A stretch of 64,000 nt of DNA. Origin: Candidatus Kapaibacterium thiocyanatum (GTDB lineage: Bacteria > Bacteroidota > Ignavibacteria > Kapaibacteriales > Kapaibacteriaceae). Location of the stretch: positions 1 to 64,000 of the forward strand of contig MKVH01000024.1 in assembly GCA_001899175.1 (NCBI GenBank), given 5' to 3'. The stretch's first letter is position 1; each line of letters starts with the position of its first letter. Made by a program: the position numbers and the translations under genes. Shown here piece by piece: positions 1 to 7,199 of the stretch. The notes below the pieces were generated by a model that did no database searches, was not told where the DNA came from, and worked only from the letters and a program-made list of their open reading frames with translations.

Positions 1-137
1 GAAAACGTAACGTCAAACATTTCCTTGGCCGTATGCAAGTCTCTGGCCTTATCGGAGTCTACCCTAAAGAACTCCCAACTCCGAAACCTCCTGTAAGCCC
101 AGTAAAACTGAACGGAATCATTGGGTTGGGTTCTTGA
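1..137 (+). CDS. 3' end of an unrecognised gene (partial)
   Basis: An open frame enters from the left edge and ends at a TGA at 135-137. The visible tail of about 44 residues includes KHFLGRMQVSGLIGVYPKEL followed by a proline-rich end. I do not recognise the family. The gene lies 102 bases upstream of the membrane protein at 240 on the same strand, so it could be the first member of a two-gene unit, for example an enzyme paired with a membrane effector, but the fragment is too short to say. A 26-codon ORF at 139-219 follows and is probably not a gene. Confidence 0.45.
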   Translation, partial: KRNVKHFLGRMQVSGLIGVYPKELPTPKPPVSPVKLNGIIGLGS

Positions 138-239
138 TATGGACAACGTTGAGAGTCCTGCGAATGCCATCAGGGATGGCGAAGCAAGAAATAGAATTGC
201 GATCATCAAGAATCGTTAGGCTTCACAGGAGAAGAACTC

Positions 240-788
240 ATGGACGATGTTAGAACAGAAGGAGACCTTGTGGAAAACAGACCGACCAATGAGAACACCT
301 CGATACATGCCCTGTATGAACAGGGTCAGAAAATTCTTGATGGACTACAGGCTAGAGCCGACAGACAGGAAAGGAAAGCACAAGTTATTATCGCTGCTGT
401 CGCTCTGCTTACGAGTGCGTCGATGGCGGCCATACCATCGACGATCACTTCAGGCGGATGGTATATTGCCTTTCACTTGGTGCTACTAGCGATTCTCATC
501 ATCGCCGTCCTTTCCATCTACCATTGCATCAAAGTTCTTGATCTTCGACCGTACAAGTATGATTACAATTTTGAGGGTATGTACAAAGCTCATTGGGATG
601 ACACAGAGGATGCCTTCAAACGACAGATCATTTCAAACTTGGGGGTGACTATCAGGGATCATGTGAATACATTCGAATCTAAAGCCACTGACCTGAAGAA
701 AGCCATTGGGCTTTTGAAGTGGTTGGCGGCAGGGCTGTGTATATTCGCATTGTTTCGTCCACTCTATGGCAGAGTTCTACATTCATGA
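240..788 (+). CDS. three-helix membrane protein, possible SLATT/PycTM-like effector
   Basis: This 182-residue protein has a hydrophilic start and then a charged amphipathic stretch (about 25-45, LYEQGQKILDGLQARADRQE). A helical hairpin of two membrane segments follows at about 46-66 and 73-97. Next comes a polar region (100-155), and a third membrane segment lies at 157-176. An amphipathic helix with a conserved-looking ADRQERK turn before paired membrane helices resembles the DUF5706/SLATT-type small membrane effectors found in CBASS and Pycsar immune loci. This is a resemblance of layout only. The start is supported by the strong ribosome site AGGAGAAG. It sits in an AT-richer patch with a toxin-antitoxin-like pair. 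Alternatives are a phage-related or plain hypothetical membrane protein. Confidence 0.6.
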   Translation: MDDVRTEGDLVENRPTNENTSIHALYEQGQKILDGLQARADRQERKAQVIIAAVALLTSASMAAIPSTITSGGWYIAFHLVLLAILIIAVLSIYHCIKVLDLRPYKYDYNFEGMYKAHWDDTEDAFKRQIISNLGVTIRDHVNTFESKATDLKKAIGLLKWLAAGLCIFALFRPLYGRVLHS

Positions 789-868
789 GGGTCAAACCCT
801 CACAGACATCAAGTTCAAGCTCGCACACATTGTGTGCAATACATGCGGATCATTTATGTCGTTCGACA

Positions 869-1099
869 CTAACGTGATTGGTCTTTTTGATCCGATTGCG
901 GGTCCTTCTGAAAATCCACCGAATCCTTGAATGAGACGGGAGCACAGAATTCTACAGGAACTTCGAACCTAACAGGTGCCCGAAAGACGACAGGTACTGA
1001 ATACACGATTTCCTTGGGCAGTTCGAAGTACGGTGACGTACCGTTGTCGGGTTCAACACTGATACGTGACACTGTAGGTTTTTCTGACGAAGTGGCCAT
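869..1099 (-). CDS. small hexapeptide-repeat protein, hypothetical
   Basis: This minus-strand ORF encodes 76 residues from an ATG at 1099 with an upstream TAGGAAAACG ribosome site. The second half repeats a six-residue unit of the form x-P-V-x-F-x (VPVVFR, APVRFE, VPVEFC, APVSFK, then a degenerate DSVDFQ), matching an 18-base repeat in the DNA. The tail is polar (KDPQSDQKDQ). No family is recognised. The opposite strand also has an open frame (931-1145), but its start has no clear ribosome site and its residues are low-complexity, so the minus strand is preferred. The start is next to a perfect hairpin at 1124-1156. The gene may not be real. Confidence 0.35.
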   Translation of the reverse strand: MATSSEKPTVSRISVEPDNGTSPYFELPKEIVYSVPVVFRAPVRFEVPVEFCAPVSFKDSVDFQKDPQSDQKDQSR

Positions 1100-1123
1100 G
1101 ATCGTTTTCCTATATGATAGGAC

Positions 1124-1156
1124 AAATGGACGTCTTACTATGTAAGACGTCCATTT
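1124..1156. repeat. perfect 15-bp inverted repeat with 3-base spacer
   Basis: The arm AAATGGACGTCTTAC is followed by TAT and then by its exact reverse complement. It lies between the small minus-strand gene starting at 1099 and the Panacea-domain gene starting at 1299. A T-tract does not follow on either side, so it is not a typical intrinsic terminator. A dyad operator between divergent promoters, or an RNA hairpin, is more likely. Confidence 0.85.
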
Positions 1157-1298
1157 CACTGAAGAACTGGGTGTCATGAGCATTAGAATTGGGCCAAGTG
1201 GTCAGATACACGGGGACATCAAAGTGCCAGACTTTTTGATATTTTGCCGTTGTGAATCTACAGCATATAGAATAAGACTACTTAGTGGGGGCATCGTT

Positions 1299-1877
1299 AT
1301 GAATGACCTTCAAAGACGGAAAGCTCAAGAGCGTCTGCGATCTGTCGTGATCTTTCTGTTGCAGAATTGCCAATCAATGACCAAGACCAAACTGCTTAAG
1401 CTGCTTTGGCTGGTTGACTATAACCACGTTCTGGAGACAGGACTTACTATCACTGGTGAGTCCTATCTGGTCGAACAACATGGTCCCGTTCCCGAAGCTG
1501 TATTCCGTAATTGGCCACGTTCTATTCAGCCATTTGCAAAAAGCAGGACTGAACCGGCATATGCAGACTCGTACCCGGCAGAGTACGTTGAGCTGGTTGA
1601 AGGTGCCCAGTTTTCGGATTCACTATTCTCAGACTTTCAAATGGAGTTGTTAGAGTCTATCGTGGAGAGATATGGGAGTATGACCTCCACAGTGCTGGAA
1701 ATGATCACCCACTACGGTGATGATTATCAGAACAACCCTGTTGAAACTCCGTGGGCACGTGCTGGTGGCTTGGCGAAACAATACTCAAGACGCATCACCC
1801 CAAGCGATATGCTAAAGGGAAGCGAATATGAAAAGCACATACTTGGAATCCTATATGGAAGTGACGACGAATTATAA
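1299..1877 (+). CDS. Panacea-domain (DUF4065, SocA-like) protein, probable antitoxin
   Basis: This 192-residue protein shows the Panacea/DUF4065 pattern near the N-terminus: TKTKLLKLLWLVDYNHV, then GxTITGESYLVEQHGPVPE, where the HGPVP segment is the family hallmark. In the PanAT systems this domain serves as a chaperone-like antitoxin that neutralises many unrelated toxins. The start at 1299 is chosen because the domain begins there and GTGGGGGC precedes it; a longer frame from 1176 adds a sequence that does not look conserved. The next gene follows after 11 bases, as expected for an antitoxin-toxin operon. The pairing with a toxin is inferred from gene order. Confidence 0.8.
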   Translation: MNDLQRRKAQERLRSVVIFLLQNCQSMTKTKLLKLLWLVDYNHVLETGLTITGESYLVEQHGPVPEAVFRNWPRSIQPFAKSRTEPAYADSYPAEYVELVEGAQFSDSLFSDFQMELLESIVERYGSMTSTVLEMITHYGDDYQNNPVETPWARAGGLAKQYSRRITPSDMLKGSEYEKHILGILYGSDDEL

Positions 1878-1888
1878 GGATTAATCCT
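1877..1888 (+). promoter_or_regulatory. 12-bp palindrome overlapping the toxin ribosome site
   Basis: AGGATTAATCCT is a perfect palindrome that starts at the last base of the upstream stop codon and ends directly before the ATG at 1889. It contains the AGGA ribosome site of the second gene. It could be an operator or could affect translation of the downstream gene; no function is shown. Confidence 0.5.
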
Positions 1889-2326
1889 ATGCTAAAAGTA
1901 GGGACAGTCTACGTTCACAATAACTACCTAAAAACTGACGAAACGTATGGAAGGAAATTACTTCTGTGTGTTGGTCATACTGAGGATGAGGTAGTTTTTG
2001 TTGTTGCCACTTCTCAGCCCCATACTCGACCAGAGAACGTCGGTTGCAACCATACGCATAAGTTCCCACACTACTTTTGTGCAGAATGTGCAGGTAACTT
2101 TTCAAAGTCAACATGGCTTGATCTAGGTACAAGTGGTTTCTATGAGGACTACAGGGAGGTTGTTATCTCCCAGATTGAAAGTGGGACTGTCATGCCCCTC
2201 TTTAGCATCAAGGACCTTCCCGATATTCTTAGTTGCGTAGTGAATAGCAAGCATATAAGAAAAGAGCATCGTAAAATCGTTCAACAGGCATTCGCCACAT
2301 TTGCACCTCCGGTTCACGGAAAGTAA
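1889..2326 (+). CDS. PemK/MazF-like protein with Cys/His cluster, probable toxin
   Basis: This 145-residue protein begins MLKVGTVYVHNNY, and then GRKLLLCVGH, VVFVVATSQP follow. That spacing resembles the G-D/T-V...K-x-x-LLV...TS core of the PemK/MazF SH3-like barrel ribonucleases. A later stretch (VVISQIESGTVMPLFSI...) resembles their 'qi..id..' strand. An insertion at residues 53-67 holds C53, H55, H57, H61, C64 and C67 and probably binds zinc, which is unusual for MazF. It follows a Panacea-domain gene by 11 bases, so a toxin role is inferred from position. The fold assignment is tentative. The gene is AT-richer than the downstream chromosome, suggesting transfer. Confidence 0.5.
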   Translation: MLKVGTVYVHNNYLKTDETYGRKLLLCVGHTEDEVVFVVATSQPHTRPENVGCNHTHKFPHYFCAECAGNFSKSTWLDLGTSGFYEDYREVVISQIESGTVMPLFSIKDLPDILSCVVNSKHIRKEHRKIVQQAFATFAPPVHGK

Positions 2327-2750
2327 GCTGCATTCAGTGCATCTTTCCCATATGCCTGTCCATTATCCTAATCAAGTCCGATCTCGGAGTTCGGCCTCTC
2401 TTCCAAGGTGAGTTCAGGACTGATCCATACAGAATTCGCCGGGGTACTATCTACTCTCAAAGATGCCGCATCAGAATGTAGAACCAAGGACTTAGCAGAA
2501 ATGTTGTTGTAAGTCTATGGGAATCAACGAATCAAACTGATACGGTACCGTCGGGCTGTTTCGCCCGGGCCTATTCCGGGGATATTCCGGGTCAACGGGC
2601 CGATCGGGGATGCCGGATTCCTGGGATGGCGGTCATTTCGGAGATGTGACGAAAGGTCCGCTCCGGGCTCCTTATCGAGCGGGCGGCAAAGCCCGCTTCG
2701 TTCGCCGCTCGATCCGATGCCCGTGATTCCGATCCAATCCCGGTACCACC
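2327..2750. other. intergenic stretch, no gene seen
   Basis: These 424 bases separate the AT-richer accessory patch from the GC-rich secreted-protein region, with composition shifting near 2540. The only structures seen are short: CGGGC-tgtttc-GCCCG near 2552-2567 and AGCGGGC-ggcaaa-GCCCGCT near 2679-2698, either of which could be a weak hairpin upstream of the next gene. No convincing ORF or attachment-site duplication was found. Confidence 0.4.
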
Positions 2751-3887
2751 ATGAGAATCTTCCGAACCCTCTTCATCGTCCTTCTGCTCACCGGATACGA
2801 GGCCTTCGCCCAGTACGTTTCCGTACGCAGGATTCGGATGCCACAGGTGCCGATGATGGCGGGATGGCTGGTGCAGTCGGGGGGGCCTGTGCTGGGCAGT
2901 GTCGAGTCGGACGCTGGCCATATGGCGGGAGGAGCTGCAGACGTGGGACATCTGCATACGATACACCGGGTCGAACTACATGGTGACGTGCGCTCCGGGA
3001 GAACACTCGGGAACTTCGACAGTGATGACCGTGATCGGGAGGTTACCGAACTGGACGCTCGATACGACGTCGTACCGATACGACCGGGTCCGGGAATCAT
3101 GGGAGAAGATGACGAATCCACTGGGCTCGGAGGATCGCGTCGTTCTCGCGAATGGAGATATCCTCTCGCTGTCGAATCGCCGTATCGTCCGGCGGACCGC
3201 TTGCAATGGCGTCAGCATGGCATTCGGTCCGGACAACGCTGTCGACAAGATCCACCACCTCTCGGATGGAAGCATCCTGGCATACATCCGGCGCGGACCC
3301 GATACCGTATCGTCGGCAGTCTGCATGTCGACCGATGATGGTGCGACCTTCAGTCCGCATCCGGCGTTCGAAGGTCTCGACGATAACCTTCATTTCGTGG
3401 TGGAAGGTGCCGACCGTGTCCTGATCGCTACGGCTGCCGAGAAATTCCTGAACGTCGTCGGTGATACGGCCGTCGTAATCCCGCCACCGTACGAAGAGAC
3501 GGCCGCACCGTATCCGGACCTCGTTCCCATCGCGCATGACGCGTCCCGCTTCCTTGCCCTGAATGCCCGATGTTGTCCGCAGGATGCCGCTCTCTACGAT
3601 CTCGATGCGAAACGATGGTATGGACTGACGTTCTCGACCGGTGAACGCTGCAGGCCCAGGTATGCAGCGATGGCGATGAGACGGTCCACTGGGACGGTCA
3701 GGCCTTCGTGATACGACATGCCGGAATATCCGATGGTGTGCGAATCGCCGTGTACGATCTCACCGGCAGGATGATCGAGGTCGTATCGACAGTGCCCGTC
3801 CGTTTCGTCCCGGTAGCACCGCTGCCTGCAGGACCGTATATCGTCGTCGGAACGGCGACGACACTCGTACTGGTGCATGGTCGTTGA
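2751..3887 (+). pseudogene. decayed paralog of the BNR-repeat secreted protein at 4855
   Basis: The signal peptide and mature start (FAQYVSVRRIRMP) match the intact neighbour (SAQYVPVRRIPMP). The frame then breaks in a run of seven G at 2879-2885. One base out of phase it continues as CWAVSSRTLAIWREE and follows the neighbour to GLTFSTGERC. Relative to the neighbour about 90 residues are missing after APGEHSG. Nearly the whole second half (the BNR-repeat part) is also missing. The sequence then returns to the first frame at HWDGQAFVIR and ends with the same C-terminal sorting-type domain (VYDLTGRMIEV...LVLVHGR, stop at 3885-3887). So one frameshift and two deletions disable it, unless the G-run is a phase-variable tract or a base-call error. 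Confidence 0.8.
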
Positions 3888-3960
3888 TCGCCTGTCGTTC
3901 GATGGTCCTGGAACATGAGTTTACTATATTCCCGCTTACTTCCACGTGATAGTTATCTGT

Positions 3961-4004
3961 AGTAGTGCATCAGTAGTGCATCAGTAGTGCATCAGTAGTG
4001 CGTC
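3961..4004. repeat. 11-bp tandem repeat, four copies
   Basis: AGTAGTGCATC is repeated three times exactly and a fourth time with one change (AGTAGTGCGTC), ending 32 bases before the start of the secreted Cys-rich protein at 4037. The position in its 5' leader suggests an effect on expression, or slippage-driven variation in spacing. Confidence 0.9.
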
Positions 4005-4036
4005 GGTTCTTGCATCACTAATCTTTCGGGGTGGTT

Positions 4037-4738
4037 ATGAAGATCGTTGTCCGTTGTCTTATGGTAGTCGCCATACTGGCGGTCGTCGGAACACATGCGA
4101 ATGCCCAGAACTGTCTATGCCAACCTCCGGTTCCCGCCTGCCCGCCGCCCGATGCGGCATGTCCCGGGGCAGCCTGGACGAATGGTTCGCTGCTACTGGC
4201 CGTACCCGTGGGTACGGGAACATGTATGGCCCAGATCTATTTCTGCAGCAGGAACATCACAGGCACGCCGTGCGGATACGGAGTGCCGTATGGAGTCAGT
4301 TGCGAATACAAGCTGACGAAGGTATGCTTCCCGAGCGATTGCGAGGTCGATTGTCAATCGTTCGAAATGAACAGCATCCTGCAGAACGTGATGCTCGAGG
4401 TAGCGAAGGTCAATCCTCATGGGCACTTCGTTCCTACCGCGACGCAGTGGAACGATCCGAATTCGAACTACAAGACCGTATGGAAGTTGAGCTTGCCGGC
4501 ATGTTTCCAGTGCGAAAGAGAACCCGGAACCAACTGCCTGACCGTGACACCGTGCGACAACAACAGTTGCTACAAGTGGTACGAGGCCTACACGTGCGGT
4601 CCGGCATGTCCTACGGCCGTACCCCTGTGCCCCAATCCCTGTCCTGGAGGAAAGCAGTTCCGTTATGTTCCGGGATCGACGGGCAAGACGACCGGTGAAT
4701 GCCAGAATCCGATGCAGTGTATCCTCTGTGGATATTGA
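4037..4738 (+). CDS. secreted cysteine-rich protein, unknown function
   Basis: After a signal peptide (MKIVVRCLMVVAILAVVGTH, cleavage after ANAQ) the mature protein of about 210 residues is extremely rich in cysteine and proline, beginning NCLCQPPVPACPPPDAAC. It has recurring CxxxC and CxxC pairs through to the end (CQNPMQCILCGY), which suggests a disulfide-stabilised extracellular protein. I recognise no family. The frame is open from a GTG six bases earlier, but ATG at 4037 is where the signal peptide begins. Its opening residues (MKIVVR) resemble those of the gene at 7200 (MRKIIVR), and both follow copies of the same BNR-protein gene. Confidence 0.8.
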   Translation: MKIVVRCLMVVAILAVVGTHANAQNCLCQPPVPACPPPDAACPGAAWTNGSLLLAVPVGTGTCMAQIYFCSRNITGTPCGYGVPYGVSCEYKLTKVCFPSDCEVDCQSFEMNSILQNVMLEVAKVNPHGHFVPTATQWNDPNSNYKTVWKLSLPACFQCEREPGTNCLTVTPCDNNSCYKWYEAYTCGPACPTAVPLCPNPCPGGKQFRYVPGSTGKTTGECQNPMQCILCGY

Positions 4739-4758
4739 TGCCGTGAAGATGTAATGAC

Positions 4759-4798
4759 GGCCGGTATATCGGCTCTTTCGAGAGATGGTGTACCGGCC
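4759..4798 (+). terminator. possible hairpin terminator after the Cys-rich gene
   Basis: GGCCGGTA at 4759-4766 pairs with TACCGGCC at 4791-4798 across a 24-base loop, followed by TTCCTGT. The loop is long and the T-tract is weak, so termination is only possible. Confidence 0.4.
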
Positions 4799-4854
4799 TT
4801 CCTGTACGGACGAGTGAATGGCGCGATTCCCGATCAGTTTCCGGATGCCGAGAC

Positions 4855-7074
4855 ATGAGTGCCCTCCCAGTTCTGCTTGCCGTTCTTCTGTTCACCCGGA
4901 TCGACGCGTCTGCCCAGTATGTTCCGGTACGCAGGATTCCGATGCCGGTGGAGCCGATGGGGATCGGAGCGTTGGTGCGGTCCGGGACGTCGTGTTGGGC
5001 AGTCAGTTCTTCGACGGCTCTTGTGATGTGGAGAGAAGAACGGCAGAAATGGGAGGCCTGTGCGCGATACAGTATGTCGAACTATGCAGCAGTGGTGGCA
5101 CCCGGAGAGCACTCGGGACTGTATGTCCTGCGATCCACACAGGAGGTGGATTACGTCGATTCGCTGGGTCAGGTCCGCGTTATCGGGAGCGTCGATCGGA
5201 TACGGCCACTTCAGGCAATCGTTTCAATACCAGGAGGATTGCTTCTGGAGGCAAGCGCGACACCGGGTACGAGGCGTCTCTTCTCTTCGGTATTCATCGA
5301 CGGAGAGCGGAAGAGTCTCGATACGCTTCCGGTCAACGCACCGGAGTCGGTACGGCTGTCCTACGTTTCGGCCTGTTCTTCCGCGATGATGACCGTGATC
5401 GATCGATTGCCCGATGGGAAGCCGGACACGGCATCGTATCGATATGATCCTGTCGATGGATCGTGGAACAGGATGACGCATGCGTTCGGCTCGGCGGAAC
5501 ATATCGTGCTTGCGAACGGAGGTATCCTTTCGATATCGAATCGCCATATAGTACGCCGTAGTGCTTGTGATGCTGTCGATATACCTGCCGGACCGGACAG
5601 AGCGGTGGACAAGCTCCTTCGTCTGGCCGATGGCAGGGTCGTGGCATACGTTCAATCCCAGGTTGATACCGCTGCGCCATTGGTCTTCGTATCTACGGAT
5701 GACGGCGCAACCTTCGCTCCGCATCCTGCCTTCGACGATGTCGATGGCTACATCCAGGGTGTGGCCGAACGTGCCGACGGCGCCCTCATCGCAGCGATCG
5801 GCAGCCATCTTCTGCGGATTCTCGATGATACGGTCGTCGTGATACCATCTCCTGTCGTGGAAACGGGCCTGTCCTATCCCGATCTCGTTCCCGTTCTGCA
5901 TGGTGCATCCCGGTTCTTCGCTCTCCATACGCAATGTTGTCAACGCGAGATGGCGCTCCATGATCCCGATGCGGGGCGATGGTATGGACTGACGTTCGAC
6001 ACCGGCGAGCGGTGCAACCCGCAGTACGTCTATCCCTTCCGATCCTTCACGATCGTGAACGATCAGAGTACGACGGGCATTCTCAGAGGTATGGATACGG
6101 TGGCGACGGTCGTCGAGGACACGAGCGGCAAGGCCCTGATAGGGGCGGCGTTGCAGGCCATCCAGTTGGCGCCCGACACACTTCTCCTCTTCGCGAACAA
6201 GTTCTGGTATACGGTCGATGTCAGGACGGCGACGGCCACGGTCATGGAGACCGATTGGCCCCGCACCCAGCAAGGGTATACCACCGGGCCAGTCGGTCGA
6301 GTCATCCTGGGCTCGCAACCGCGCCGCATCGTGGTGGGAACCACGGAGGCGTGGAACATCGGCACCGATTCGCTCACCACCGTGGTCGACCGGTACGGAA
6401 TCCTGATGTCGACCGACGAAGGAAGGTCCTGGATGATGTCCAATGAAGGGATCGGCACGGACATCTACTGCTGGGCTATGGAGCATCGGGGGGATACGAT
6501 CTACGCTCTCATGAGCTATGCTCTTCATCCGACGACGTATACGCAGGCGAAGATGTACCGAAGTGATGATCAGGGGCGTACGTGGAGATTCGCGAGCCTC
6601 CTTCCGGTGGAGATCCGGAACAGGATGCGCATGTCGATCGCATCCGACGGTACGCTGTACGTAGGCGGACGTGGGTTGGTGCAAAGCACTGATGGCGGCA
6701 TCACGTGGCAGTTCGTGACGGGATCGTGGGAAGAGACCGAGCTGCCGACGCATGCCATCGTCCATGGCGATCGTCTCATCGTAGCGACGGACCGCGGGCT
6801 CTATATCTCGATAGATCCGGTCCTGTCGGCGAAGGACGATCCGACATCGGATGTCGGTGGACAGGATGGAGCCTACTGGGATGGTCAGGCCTTCGTGATA
6901 CGGGATACTGGGGTGTCCGACGGGCAGCGGATCGCCGTCTACGACCTCACGGGCAGAATGATCCACGTTGTACCCACTGCTTCGTGCCGCTTCGTGCCTG
7001 CCATGCCTCCGCCTGCAGGGCCATACGTTGTCGTCGGCAGGACGACGACGCTGGTTCTCGTGCATGGCCAGTAA
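4855..7074 (+). CDS. secreted BNR-repeat protein with C-terminal sorting domain
   Basis: This 739-residue protein has a signal peptide ending at SAQ. A beta-propeller-like body follows, with Asp-box/BNR motifs such as VSTDDGATF (about 280), MSTDEGRSW (about 520), RSDDQGRTW (about 567) and QSTDGGITW (about 610). The last 80 residues (RIAVYDLTGRMIHVV...PPAGPYVVVG...LVLVHGQ) look like the immunoglobulin-like C-terminal domain that directs cargo through the type IX secretion system. Cargo binding or glycan recognition is possible, but no catalytic sialidase residues were identified. A decayed paralog lies immediately upstream (2751-3887). Confidence 0.8.
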   Translation: MSALPVLLAVLLFTRIDASAQYVPVRRIPMPVEPMGIGALVRSGTSCWAVSSSTALVMWREERQKWEACARYSMSNYAAVVAPGEHSGLYVLRSTQEVDYVDSLGQVRVIGSVDRIRPLQAIVSIPGGLLLEASATPGTRRLFSSVFIDGERKSLDTLPVNAPESVRLSYVSACSSAMMTVIDRLPDGKPDTASYRYDPVDGSWNRMTHAFGSAEHIVLANGGILSISNRHIVRRSACDAVDIPAGPDRAVDKLLRLADGRVVAYVQSQVDTAAPLVFVSTDDGATFAPHPAFDDVDGYIQGVAERADGALIAAIGSHLLRILDDTVVVIPSPVVETGLSYPDLVPVLHGASRFFALHTQCCQREMALHDPDAGRWYGLTFDTGERCNPQYVYPFRSFTIVNDQSTTGILRGMDTVATVVEDTSGKALIGAALQAIQLAPDTLLLFANKFWYTVDVRTATATVMETDWPRTQQGYTTGPVGRVILGSQPRRIVVGTTEAWNIGTDSLTTVVDRYGILMSTDEGRSWMMSNEGIGTDIYCWAMEHRGDTIYALMSYALHPTTYTQAKMYRSDDQGRTWRFASLLPVEIRNRMRMSIASDGTLYVGGRGLVQSTDGGITWQFVTGSWEETELPTHAIVHGDRLIVATDRGLYISIDPVLSAKDDPTSDVGGQDGAYWDGQAFVIRDTGVSDGQRIAVYDLTGRMIHVVPTASCRFVPAMPPPAGPYVVVGRTTTLVLVHGQ

Positions 7075-7199
7075 GCTCGTTCATCCTATGCGGAATACGG
7101 GTATTTGCTATATGTTCTTACTTTCATATTGAATAATATTGTGCCGTCGAGGGGATGGAGATACGTGTTCTGATGTCACGAATACCAAGGGAGTAGGTT

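Noticed and set aside
139..219. A 26-codon ORF between the left-edge fragment and the membrane protein
   Set aside because: Short, with no recognisable features and no convincing ribosome site.
931..1145. A plus-strand small gene opposite the hexapeptide-repeat ORF
   Set aside because: Low-complexity Thr/Gly/Asn product and no convincing ribosome site; the minus strand has both a ribosome site and periodic hydrophobic structure.
2327..2750. A possible attachment site or integration border
   Set aside because: The composition changes here, but no direct repeat or integrase gene was found.
3961..4004. CRISPR-like short repeats
   Set aside because: The units are 11 bases, directly adjacent without spacers, so this is a simple tandem repeat.
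5224..7065. A 613-codon minus-strand open frame
   Set aside because: It runs opposite the BNR-repeat secreted protein and contains Arg/His-rich sequence typical of an antisense shadow in GC-rich DNA.
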